NCBI GenBank assembly: GCA_039621445.1
Contig: CP154956.1
Span: forward strand, 41,688,437 to 41,752,436
Source of the DNA: Euglena gracilis
Lineage: Eukaryota > Euglenida > Euglenophyceae > Euglenales
Direction: 5' to 3'
DNA length: 64,000 bases
Position numbers and translations under genes: made by a program. The notes beneath the pieces were generated by a model. That model did no database searches, was not told the origin of the DNA, and was given only the letters and a program-made list of their open reading frames with translations. Positions within the stretch are counted from its first letter, which is position 1. Each line of letters opens with the position of its first letter. This document shows positions 48,630 through 58,259 of this stretch, piece by piece.

Positions 48630-49787
48630 CTGCTGGTACTTTGTGGGTGTATGGTACCTTTCGGCTTGAAAGACTCATTGTAAATACATGGAGACAGAGG
48701 CAAGAGGGGAATGAATCCTGTGTACATAAAAATGATGATGAAACATTTGACAAAAATATTGTTATTTCACAAAATTGAAGGTACATCAACCCTTTGCAAA
48801 TAAAATGCCTTTTTTTTGCATTTCTTTAAACAAAAACATAACTTGGCCTGTGTCACAGGGGGCAGGCACCGAGAGGAAAGAGGGTTTTTTTTATTATTTA
48901 TGACGATTTACTGCATGGGAAGAAAAAGGTGTTTGCGAGCTTCAAAGCCCCTCCCCCCCAACGAAAAGAAAGACCCCCAAAAACCTAAGGCCTTGCCAAT
49001 TTTCAACAAAACAATCAAAAACCAGACCCCCCAAAAATGAGACCCCCCCCTTGGGATTGTTTGGGGAAATGCAAAAGATAGCCATGAGACCTTTTTCTTT
49101 TACCGATTTTTCATGCATTAAAAATTCGGGGGTTTTTAAGACCGGGGGAGGTTTCCCCATCCGCCCAGGGGTTGCCCCCCCCCCCAGGAGTCCAGGTCCG
49201 GAGGTAGAGGGGAAGGGGGGAAGGGGACCGACCCACTTCTTGGGGGTTGATTTTGGGGTCAAAATTTTGCTTCGCACCGAAAAGAGACCAAAACTAGGGG
49301 GAAACCTGCCTTCGGCAGTACACACACAGCCCAATCCCCCCGGGGGGGAGGGGGTCAAGCAGACCCACTACTTTGGCAAAGAAATCTTTTCAGAATTTTT
49401 TTCTGGTTTTCTTTTCTAATCCATTTCAGTTTTTTTTTTAAAAGGTTGGTGACTCGGGGGGGGGGGTCCGGGCGGAGCCCCCCCCCCCCCAAACCGGGGG
49501 CTGGGGATCGGGCCGAGTGGTACCCCACCAGAGGCGGGGATTTCTCTATTTTCGGTGCGAAACGCTGAAGATTGAGAAATAGTTTTGGACCCAAAATTGA
49601 CTACCCAAGGGGTCCACCCCCCCCCTCGCCCCCCCCCCCAGGGGGTGGGTGGGTGGGTCCGGACTCCCCGGGTCCTGAAAATAACCTCTGGGGTCCAAAC
49701 ATAGGGATTCTCACACTGAGCAATAATTGTTTCAAATAATGCCCATTTTAATCGGGGATTTTTCAAAGCCTGGGTAGGGCAGGGTGG
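48630..49787. other. Upstream of the first recognised tuberin exon
   Basis: The missing 5' tuberin exon(s) may lie here but none is supported. 49127 starts like the hAT MITE family (GGGGTTTTTAAGACCGG) without a recognisable right end. 49660-49740 (TCCTGAAAATAACCTCTGGG, CTCACACTGAGCAATAATTG) recurs at 58615-58685. Confidence 0.4.
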
Positions 49788-50285
49788 TTATGTTTGCCTT
49801 ATATTTGCCAAGAGAAATCATGGACTTTCCACAATGGTCATCATTTGTCATTCATCATTCTGGGGACAACATAACCATGTGAAGGGCGAGCATAAACACA
49901 AAAAAACAGAAGTTTCTATTCATCATTTCCAGCTGAGCTACCTCCCCCCCCCCAAGCCCAATGAACACTAAGGTGACAATCTAGACGGTCCGAACGGGGG
50001 GTGTTCATTGGGCTTTGGGTACGGTTTCTGTGTAGATAGGGTATATGGTGACAATCTAGACGGTCTGAACACCCCCTGTTCATTGGGCAAGGGTGTTCAT
50101 TGGGCATGGGGGGGGGGAGGTAGCTGGGGGGGAGCAAAAAAGGGGGGGAATACGGACGTATTCGTCCCATCTCTGTCGTTCAGAGGGGAACCAACAAACC
50201 TCTTGACCCAAAATTTGGGTAGATTCTGGACACATTTCCTTTGCAAAGTTGATGGATGGAGTGCACATAAGGCGGACTCTTCGAT
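49788..50285. repeat. Left arm of a long inverted repeat pair
   Basis: Read in reverse, this matches 51775-52112 through ATCCATCAA, CCCAAATTTT, GGTTCCCCTCTGAACGAC, CCCCCCCAGCTA and GGAAAGTCCATGATTT. It contains an inserted tandem block with CAATCTAGACGGTC.TGAAC twice and TGTTCATTGGGC three times. Confidence 0.75.
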
Positions 50286-50537
50286 TTGATGTGTCAGGGT
50301 GCATTGGAACCCAACTAACACGCAGGGTGTGGTGAAAAATTGACAACCCCTCCCCTGGACACTGTTCTGGGTGATATTAGGGCCCATGGTGCATTTTGGG
50401 GACTTTGGAGATCAGCACGATAACCTTTCTTTCTTCCCAATGAACATGTTTCTGCTTCTCCTCAGCCCTGGACAAACTTCTGGCGCACATGCAACGCAGC
50501 CGTCCCAATGCAAAATGCAGGGAGCACAGCCCACGGC

Positions 50538-51425
50538 TCAATCTTCCTTCGTGATGATGGCAGACCCTTCGTCTGGCAGTGCAGGCGCGCCCTGGGACCC
50601 CTCGGCCCGCCGGACCTGTTCCCGCAGGTCGCGCATCGTCGCATGCAGGGCCGGCTCCGCTCGCCGGCACCCACCGGAGAGCAGCAGCTCGAGGCAGCCG
50701 GCGTTGAGCACCGCAGCCCCGACGTACAGGGCCCCGAGAAACCACCCGAGGGCCGGGGCGGAGCACCGCCAGGCCAGGATGGCCAGCGACAGGGCGTAGG
50801 ACAGCCCTGCCGAGGGACCGTGAGCCAGATGCGCTTGGGTCATTCCAACCTCCCCTCAACCATGTCGGAAAACCACTCACCTATGGTCAGCGACCAGGGA
50901 GGGCTGCCCGACATGGAGTAGTTTTTGAAACGAAGGAGGGGGAAAAGACGTTCGTTTTGCGTGTTCACACACGCACACACACACACGCACGCACACACAC
51001 ACACACACTTGGTGAACACACACACACACACTCACACTCATCTCGGTGAACACAAAAATTGTGGTTTTGGTATTGGAGCACCCAATAAATGGAACAGACG
51101 CCCCTCAAATACATATTGAGCAGAGTGATTCTATTGGCACAAATAGGTGCAAGCGCAGACAACCTCCCCCACCCTCTGGGGACTCACCCAACTATGCTGT
51201 CCATCCCCTGGAGGAATAATTCAGAACTAAAACCCCAAAATGAGAATTACGGAAAAAAATTCCTTGGTGGGCACGTTGAACACAAATTTCACTTGGTGAA
51301 CACATGCATATGATAAGCCGGGCAACTGAGGCAGGGAACGGCGGACACTCAGACACACCCAGTGCGGAGCACGCCGACCTCTGGCAGACGGCCGTGAGCC
51401 AGTACACCCGCATCAGTGTGCGCCA
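50538..51425 (-). CDS. Membrane protein, last two exons
   Basis: Exons 51359-51425 (acceptor GGACGGCCCAG, donor CACTGG|gtgtgt) and 50538-50806 (acceptor CCCTCGGCAG) join in phase and end in a stop at 50538. The product has WRTLMRVYWLTAV, then two hydrophobic segments (LSYALSLAILAW and LGWFLGALYVGAAVLNAGC), then a charged helix LHATMRDLREQVRRAEG and an acidic tail ending SAIITKED. I do not recognise the family. A (CA)n-rich stretch (50966-51033) lies in the intron. The exons sit between two inverted repeat arms; upstream exons were not identified. Confidence 0.6.
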
Positions 51426-51774
51426 CTGGGCCGTCCGGACGGAGGGCAGGAAGTGCCAATAGAAGGGGGTGCAGGCCGCTTGGAGGCCGGCGAGGCCAGT
51501 TTGGCAATCGGACCCAGGGCCATTCCTACGTCAGGCAGGCATGCAAATGCCACGCCTTGATGCAGTAAAAGCCGTTGACGGAGCAAAAATTATCTTGAAA
51601 TTTACCAAAATCGCAATTTTGACACCAAGGATGAAATTTTGGTCCTTTGGGATGGGAGAAAATTGTGGTAAATGTTGACAGGCCTGGTTGATGTTGTGAC
51701 TGTTGTTTTTGCAACATCTGAGGTTGCATTTCTGCATCTCTGGGGGTTTCTCAGCAATCTCATTTTGAATTATT

Positions 51775-52112
51775 GTTGCGCTCCATCCATCAACGTTGCA
51801 AGAAAATATTTCCAAAATCTGCCCAAATTTTATTTCATTTCAACAGGTATGACGGTTCCCCTCTGAACGACAAAGATGGATGGGCCTCTGATTGTGACGA
51901 ATGCGTCCGTCATTTCCCCCCTCTTTTGCTTCCCCCCCAGCTAGCTCAGGAAATGATGAATAAAAACTTCTGCTTTCTATTTTTTTTGAGTTTATGTTTG
52001 TTGTTGACATGTTTATCCGTGTTTGATTGCCGTGTTTGTCCCCAGAAGGATGAATGCTAAATGATGGCCGTTGTGGAAAGTCCATGATTTTTCCTGGCAA
52101 ATATGAGGAAAA
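51775..52112. repeat. Right arm of a long inverted repeat pair
   Basis: Inverse of 49788-50285 with gaps. Together the arms enclose the two membrane-protein exons at 50538-51425. Confidence 0.75.
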
Positions 52113-52203
52113 TATGGCTTCAAAACTTCGACCAAAAATCCTTGTCAGAAATTCTTACTAAAGTTGGTAACACAGGGGGGGGGGGTCCGGGCCAAGCCCC
52201 CCC

Positions 52204-52265
52204 CCTTAGTTGCACTCAGGCTTCTTGTCTGTTTATGGCCGGCGCCAACTTCGCTTCCGGCCTAG
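52204..52265 (-). pseudogene. Second copy of the Penelope-like ORF 3' end
   Basis: TTAGTTGCACTCAGGCTTCT, then TGTCTG.TTATGGCCGGCGCC.ACTTCGCTTC, parallels the last ~65 bp of the large ORF at 52719-52785 in the same orientation. A repeat (52270-52714) separates them. Reads as a fragment of another copy. Confidence 0.55.
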
Positions 52266-52269
52266 TTTG

Positions 52270-52714
52270 CTGTGTTGTGAGCGGCCAGGTACCCCTTGCA
52301 CCAGTGCTCTTTTGTTGCTCCGCCTGCTCCGCCGAGCCCCCCCCCCTGTGGGGGTTGGGGGTGGGGCCGACTGGGTACTCCGTTGGAGTGGGTCCCCCCC
52401 CCCCCGGTGGGTCCAGGGTTGGTGGGTCAGGATCATACCATTGCTTACCGACACCCCGGGAAGGGGTCACTAACCAAAAAACCAGTCAGTCAATTTTCAA
52501 AAACCAGTCCCCCACTTCCGACACCCCCCCCAGGGGTCACTTTGGCCACTTGGCCAAAAATGCCCAGTAATCAAAGTGTTTGGTCAAAAATAAAAACAAA
52601 AAACAATTTCCAGCGCCTTCGGCGCCGGGTGGTCACTTTCGGCCAATCCTGGCCGACCCCAGGAGGGTTCTGGAGCCAAAAACAACTCAATCACTCCAAA
52701 AAAAAAACAGTCAG
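52270..52714. repeat. CAGTCAGTCAC repeat, copy B
   Basis: ATTGCTTACCGACACCCCGG, AAAACCAGTCAGTCAATTTT and CAGTCAGTCACCCC link it to copy A. Includes the hairpin GCGCCTTCGGCGCC at 52613. Lies directly against the stop of the Penelope-like ORF. Confidence 0.6.
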
Positions 52715-55700
52715 TCACCCCTTAGATGCACTTTGGCTTCTGTCTGGTTTAAGGCCTGGCGCTGCATTCCGCTTCTGGCCCTTTCTTCGGAGCAACTCCC
52801 AATAATTGTCCGACCCCATATTCACTGGGACTTCAAACTTCCGTTTTGTGATTTTCTTGCCCTTCCCCTCCCCCTTGGGTTTTTGGCTCCCCTTTCTGGC
52901 TGCTGCTGCTGCTGCTGCTGCTTCTGTTGCTGCTCGATTTCGTTCCCAAGAGGTGCTCGGGGTGGTAAGGGGCCAACTCCTCCACTGCGTGCCGGCGGGT
53001 ACCGGTGTCACCTGCAGTGGGCCCTTTTTACCACCACGGCCCGCCGGGTCCCCCTGGGAAGGAAATGCTTTCCACTGCTGCTTGCTGGGCTGCTGCTGTC
53101 GCTGCTGCTTCCCCGACCCTTTGGACCCACCCCGGGCTCTTTGCTCTTGGTGTGGTTCCCAGTTGTTGTGTTGCTGTCTCCCGTTGCTGTTCTCAATGGG
53201 ATGGGCATACGGGCAGGAGGTGGTCCTCCACCAGCATCCCATCCCATACTTGCACATGCGCTGTTCCCCAGTCGGTCTGCCCCGCCCTCCCCATGGGGAG
53301 CCCCCCTCTGTGGGCTGCAGTTTTTGGGTGTACCCCCACCAGTTGGCTGGGTGCTGGTACGGACAGTATGGGTATAGGCACCGCTGACCAAACCAGCACA
53401 CCTTGCCATTGCTGGGGGTGTTGGTGTTGGTGTGAGTGTACCCACCTTTGGTGTGGTTACCTCCAAACTGCGGTGGCAAAATCAAGCTTGCGCTGTCACG
53501 ACGCGACCGCGTGCGAGGCGGGTGGTTGGGAGTGTGTGTAGAAGTTGATTTTCCGGTGCCTCGGACTGTGGTCCAGCCTTTGGCACTGTTTGCTTTGTTT
53601 TGCTGAACGGGTTGGTGCCATTTCTGGTGGGGCTGGCTGCCTCCAAGAGCTTGTTGGGCTCTTGGTGCATGCCCCGGCTCTCGCCTTTTTTGTCCCCAGG
53701 GACCCCCTTTGGCTGTGACTGGAGGACCAGGGTGTTTGGCCTCGCCTATCCTCTCCCCTTCCTTCCAGTCATGGCTCTCCTCTTCTGCTGCCATTTCTGT
53801 GTCCCCATCAGAAGAGAACCTCTCTTTTCCTGATGCCCTCGCCTGGCGCCTCTGTTCTCTGTGCTCTGTTTGTTCGCTCTGGTACCATTGAGGTTGGGTC
53901 CTGGTGCGTGTGCTTCGCCTGGGCTTGCTCTCCAGCAGTACCTCGGTTTCCGCCCATGCCAAACCGACATGCTGCCACTCGGCCTCCTCCTCCAGCTGTA
54001 TGCGCAACACGCCCTCCTCTCCCAAACCACAATGGCGTTGCAGGTCTTCTTCTATTTGCAAGATGTTTAGCTGCCCACCTCCGGCAACCCAGAGTGCCCA
54101 ACATCTTGCCAGTCGGTCGGACGCCTCCCTGTGCTGGTAATTTGCGTACCATGCTTCTCTGTCATCCACCCAGTCCTTCGCATCCCCCAGCTTCTGAAAA
54201 GCCTCTTTGCTTTTTGGGTGGGGACATTTGTCCGGGTGGATCAGAAGGCTGATCCTCTTGTAGACTGCCGTGCAGTCCTGGCTGGGTGTGTTTTCCTGGA
54301 CCCCCAAAGCTTGCCATGGAGTTGCTGCACTCAACACTCGTGTCACAGCTTCGCTCTGTTCAGGGGGGCAAAAATCGGCTGCAAACCTCATCAACAACTC
54401 CACGTCGTCATCAATGGAAACACTGCCCTGGCGGCTCGCTTCAACTTTCTCTCTCCTGATCTTTGCTCTGCGCTTCTGCGCAGCTTTCTGGTAAACTTCA
54501 GCTTTGTTCTCAGCCCTGGTTGGCACCACAAGCAGCGGTTTCCTCACCTTCCAGTGGGTTGTGTGGTGGCTCCTCTCTGGATCCGGGCTTCCATCCATCA
54601 GGATCGCGTCATAGTGTCCCCTGTTTTGGTGGAACACCACCCGCCTGAGGGGACCCGTGGAGCCATATTGCGTACACTCTTGCCAATGGTCACCATGGTC
54701 CAGAAACACCCGTAGTCTGAATTTCAAGACAGAAGGCAACAGAGCCAGCTCCGGTTCTTCAGCCCAATGGGTATGGCTGACCACTGAAGCCAGATATCCC
54801 TCCTTGTCCCAGCCCAGGGTTGTCAGGATCTGTCCCACAGACATTCCCAACCCAGGAATCTCCGTATCCCATTCCTCCCTGACGTAAGCTGCCACTTTGC
54901 GGCGCAGTTCCAATGCCACAGCGCCCTCGTTAGACATGGCGGCGCAATGGAACAGACACGACCCATCCGGGGCTGCTAACCACAGGGTTGCTTGGTTTTT
55001 CCTGACTACTTCCCCGTTGTGCCCACAGCAACGTTGGCATGCAGGGTGCTGGTGGACTGGCACCTTGTGCTGGAATGGGCACCCAACGTCTCGGTACAAA
55101 CACCCGCTTCCAAACCGGCAGAGTTTCTTTGCAAATGGCGCAGCTTTGCTGTGCTCCTTGCCCTCCTCCTGCACCTGCAGCCTGACCACACGGGTCATTT
55201 TGCGGAACCACGAACGCAATTCACCCCGCCGAATTTCTTCCGCCTTCCACCAATCAGCAAGGAATTTGCCCCACATGCGGTCCAATTCATGTCTGAAATA
55301 ACCCCGACGGGTGGCTGCCAAGGCAATGCCCTGCACTGCGAATTTGAACATTTGCAAAGTAGAGCACAACCTTTGTCCTCTGATGAACTGGCCGGTGAGG
55401 ACCCCCAAGCGCTGAGAGTCTGTGACCATTGACCCTGCCCCTGGGTACCTCCTGATTCGGATTGGGTATGTGCAATCTCTGAAATGCATCCCGGTGATGA
55501 ACTTCATTTCCCCCGTGCGTACCAGTGGGAGCCACTTGAGGACCATGCCGAGGTACACAAGTTCCCCGTCATTGGTCTTTGTGTGTTTGTACAGCATGCC
55601 ATACTGCTCTGCAGTTGGGATGCATCCGGAAAGCGAGAGAATATCATCAATGAAACGGTAATTATACTCCAGGTCCTCAGGTTTCTTTGTGGCAGCAAAA

Positions 55701-58138
55701 TCTCTCTCAACAGGGTAGCAGCCCAGGTTGGCAATTTGGGGTGCACACGCCAACCCCATTCCAAACCCTTTCACCTGTTTCAGCAGCGTGCTTCCCCTCC
55801 TGATGTACCCATTGTCGATCACAAACTCCACCATCTCCAACACCTCCTCCTTTGACCAGCTTCCAGAAGCATCCTGTGCTGCTTCCTGTGGTGTGAGGTG
55901 CACCCACCCATCTTTCCTTGCCCGCAGCTGGTGCCTCTTTTCCAATTTATTTTCCTCCCATTCCCAAGCCTCACAGATCGCATCCCTGAGCCTGTCCTTC
56001 AACAGCTTCTGGTCGAATGAGGGGTACATTGTTACAAAATCCACTGTGGTTGCCGTTGCACCCCGTTTGGCCACATCTGCGGCCTCAAAGCGCAATGGCT
56101 GTGCCACCTCCTCGACCGATTCGACAAACCAGCATGCCTTGGCGAACCCTTTCCTGCGGTTGTGGGCGTCCTTGCTTCGGAGGGAATGCATCACTTGTGT
56201 GAGCACACCCACCAACTCCTTGCCGGCGCCTGCAATAGACCCCTCTGGCTTTACGTGCTCCTGTCCTTTTCCCTCCTCCTTGTCTTTTCTCACACCACTT
56301 ATCCACCGTAAATTCCTTTTGGCAGATTTCCAGATTCCATAAATATATGGGATGTGCCTGTTGGGCTGAAGCCCTCTCTTTTCGTGGAAATCCCAATGCC
56401 TTTGGGTCAGGGCTTGTGGGTCCTCCTTGTCCACCTGAAAGGTGTGCCCCTCGTACAGATATCGATCCCGTTCATACATATATCTGTACTTGCACATAGC
56501 CACCACAACATGCGGTGCCCGGTCTTCCTTCAGGAACACCAAATGCTCCTGGAGGGCTCGGATTTCTTTCTGGCCTGTGTCTCCTGTGGGGAACATGGCA
56601 TTGTCGGAGTTTGTGAGCTTCTCCTTCACCCTCCGGATGATTGCCGATTTCCAGGCTTCAAAATCCACAGGGTCTCCTTCCCTTTTTGTCTTGTACTGGA
56701 TATATCCATCCAACCCCTTTCCTAACTCCTGCAACAAGGTCTCAGCCCTCTGTTCCAGTTTGTAGGCATGTCCCTTGATCAACAACCCCCGCACAAGCGG
56801 ACTGTTGAATTTCCTGACATCTGCGGTGCAAACATGTCCTTTCCACACATCTTCCACCTGTGGATGGAGGATATGACTGAAACACGGGCAGGTTTCCTCC
56901 TGGCGTTGGTTTTTGGGGTCTTTCTCACCGTTGATGTTTTCCCAGTATTGCAGTTCAGCTTTCTTTTCTGCAGTGAGGTCCTCATCTTCAAGCGCAGTGT
57001 AATTCAGCAACCAGCTGCCAATGGGCGGCACGTTCCGTTCGCACACCCAAATGCGTTCTGCTGCTGTGGGGTCTGGGTGCAACTTGCACACCTGCGGTTC
57101 CCGAATCACTTTCCTCACCTCTGCTGCGTTCCATCCTTTGTGGGTGATCAGCAATTTCACAAAATCTCCTTTGGGCTTCTTCTTGAGCTCCTTGTGTCGC
57201 CTGAGCTCCTCCCGCACCAAACGCTCCAGCCGCCGTCGGTGGGGTCCTCCCAACGCTGGGTCCATATTCAGGGCCTGGAGCATATCCCGCTTCTGCTGAA
57301 TGGGGATTTGCTCAAGCTGTTCCCAGCCCACGTCCTGCCCTGAGGTGATGGCTTCACAAATATCCTTCACCCACTGTTTCGCATCAGCCAAGCCTCTTTC
57401 CGACTTGCTGTGCCACTCTCGGTGAAAATTTTCTCGGTGGGTGTTCCAGTCAGCCTTTGCACCACCCTTGTGGTACCCGCCAGTGCTCCCCACGTTGAAG
57501 CCCCGTGGCCACCAAGTGCCCAGGAAAGATGCCCACCAACCCTCTCGATGGGCAGCTTTCTTGTGAAACTGTTTGTGCCCTTCTCGGCGCCCTGGGAACC
57601 TCTCCACTGGCCAACAGATCCATTCAAACGGACTGGAACTGTTGCGCATCATCATGCTGCTGGGGTCAGTCTCCCGGTTTCGACATCCCCAGTGTGTTTT
57701 CATGCGCTCATGCGCACCGTGGTAGGCCAGGCCCACATACCCCTTCCCTGAGGGCAAATGGTGCATGTAATAGATCTCTGAGATTGTGCCACACTCCCTT
57801 CCTTCCACAAATTGTGGGACGCGGTGGGAGTCACCATCTGCCCACCACCCCTGCTGGATGGAGGCAACCTTGGTCTGGACTTCCTTCAATGCCACTTTTT
57901 GCGCACCTTCCTCCCAGACTTTTTCACACCAGGCACGATGGTCCTTCCAGTTGAAACTTCGTCCCTTGGACAAATCTTTTCCAGAAAAGCTGTTCTTTGT
58001 CCAAGGGTATGGGAGTGCTCTTTCTTGGATGTCATGTCCTGCGAGTGCAGGACCCCACGGCTTGCGCGGGTGATCCCCCTTAGGGGGGTGGAGTCGGACA
58101 CACCTCAAGCAACGATATGGTCCGGACCAGGCTATTGC
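52715..58138 (-). CDS. Penelope-like retroelement polyprotein: GIY-YIG, RT, OTU, J-domain, CCCH
   Basis: One open frame, stop TGA at 52715-52717, open upstream to a TAA near 58139; no ATG before the GIY-YIG domain, so numbering starts at the TTG at 58108 (1,797 residues). Domains: GIY-YIG endonuclease about 107-205 (EIYYMHHL, GKGYVG, Arg 135); Penelope-type reverse transcriptase about 660-950 (VDFVTMYPSFD, KGFGMGLACAPQ, RFIDD with Asp 821/822, GQFIRGQRLCS); CCCH finger Cys 997/1003/1010, His 1014; OTU protease about 1042-1170 (Asp 1048, Cys 1051, His 1165); J-domain about 1262-1325 (HPD 1291-1293); GEAKHPGP at 1455-1462; CCCH fingers at 1571-1586 and 1619-1636; basic, Gln- and Ala-rich tail. 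GIY-YIG ahead of RT is the permuted order of Chlamys/Naiad-type Penelope elements. OTU would cut ubiquitin-like chains or process the polyprotein; the J-domain would recruit Hsp70. Both roles are inferred. The frame is intact over 5.4 kb, so the copy is young or under selection. Confidence 0.9.
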   Translation of the reverse strand, partial: AIAWSGPYRCLRCVRLHPPKGDHPRKPWGPALAGHDIQERALPYPWTKNSFSGKDLSKGRSFNWKDHRAWCEKVWEEGAQKVALKEVQTKVASIQQGWWADGDSHRVPQFVEGRECGTISEIYYMHHLPSGKGYVGLAYHGAHERMKTHWGCRNRETDPSSMMMRNSSSPFEWICWPVERFPGRREGHKQFHKKAAHREGWWASFLGTWWPRGFNVGSTGGYHKGGAKADWNTHRENFHREWHSKSERGLADAKQWVKDICEAITSGQDVGWEQLEQIPIQQKRDMLQALNMDPALGGPHRRRLERLVREELRRHKELKKKPKGDFVKLLITHKGWNAAEVRKVIREPQVCKLHPDPTAAERIWVCERNVPPIGSWLLNYTALEDEDLTAEKKAELQYWENINGEKDPKNQRQEETCPCFSHILHPQVEDVWKGHVCTADVRKFNSPLVRGLLIKGHAYKLEQRAETLLQELGKGLDGYIQYKTKREGDPVDFEAWKSAIIRRVKEKLTNSDNAMFPTGDTGQKEIRALQEHLVFLKEDRAPHVVVAMCKYRYMYERDRYLYEGHTFQVDKEDPQALTQRHWDFHEKRGLQPNRHIPYIYGIWKSAKRNLRWISGVRKDKEEGKGQEHVKPEGSIAGAGKELVGVLTQVMHSLRSKDAHNRRKGFAKACWFVESVEEVAQPLRFEAADVAKRGATATTVDFVTMYPSFDQKLLKDRLRDAICEAWEWEENKLEKRHQLRARKDGWVHLTPQEAAQDASGSWSKEEVLEMVEFVIDNGYIRRGSTLLKQVKGFGMGLACAPQIANLGCYPVERDFAATKKPEDLEYNYRFIDDILSLSGCIPTAEQYGMLYKHTKTNDGELVYLGMVLKWLPLVRTGEMKFITGMHFRDCTYPIRIRRYPGAGSMVTDSQRLGVLTGQFIRGQRLCSTLQMFKFAVQGIALAATRRGYFRHELDRMWGKFLADWWKAEEIRRGELRSWFRKMTRVVRLQVQEEGKEHSKAAPFAKKLCRFGSGCLYRDVGCPFQHKVPVHQHPACQRCCGHNGEVVRKNQATLWLAAPDGSCLFHCAAMSNEGAVALELRRKVAAYVREEWDTEIPGLGMSVGQILTTLGWDKEGYLASVVSHTHWAEEPELALLPSVLKFRLRVFLDHGDHWQECTQYGSTGPLRRVVFHQNRGHYDAILMDGSPDPERSHHTTHWKVRKPLLVVPTRAENKAEVYQKAAQKRRAKIRREKVEASRQGSVSIDDDVELLMRFAADFCPPEQSEAVTRVLSAATPWQALGVQENTPSQDCTAVYKRISLLIHPDKCPHPKSKEAFQKLGDAKDWVDDREAWYANYQHREASDRLARCWALWVAGGGQLNILQIEEDLQRHCGLGEEGVLRIQLEEEAEWQHVGLAWAETEVLLESKPRRSTRTRTQPQWYQSEQTEHREQRRQARASGKERFSSDGDTEMAAEEESHDWKEGERIGEAKHPGPPVTAKGGPWGQKRREPGHAPRAQQALGGSQPHQKWHQPVQQNKANSAKGWTTVRGTGKSTSTHTPNHPPRTRSRRDSASLILPPQFGGNHTKGGYTHTNTNTPSNGKVCWFGQRCLYPYCPYQHPANWWGYTQKLQPTEGGSPWGGRGRPTGEQRMCKYGMGCWWRTTSCPYAHPIENSNGRQQHNNWEPHQEQRARGGSKGSGKQQRQQQPSKQQWKAFPSQGDPAGRGGKKGPLQVTPVPAGTQWRSWPLTTPSTSWERNRAATEAAAAAAAARKGSQKPKGEGKGKKITKRKFEVPVNMGSDNYWELLRRKGQKRNAAPGLKPDRSQSASKG

Positions 58139-58220
58139 TTAAATACCCGGGGGGGGGGGGGGTCCACTGGCTAGCCATTTTGCTAGACACTGGAAAAAAT
58201 GCTATAATAGCTGAAATACG

Positions 58221-58259
<39 letters not shown>

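Noticed and set aside
52806-53541. Leu/Cys-rich plus-strand frames over the retroelement tail
   Set aside because: Antisense of the Gln- and Ala-rich C-terminus of the minus-strand polyprotein.
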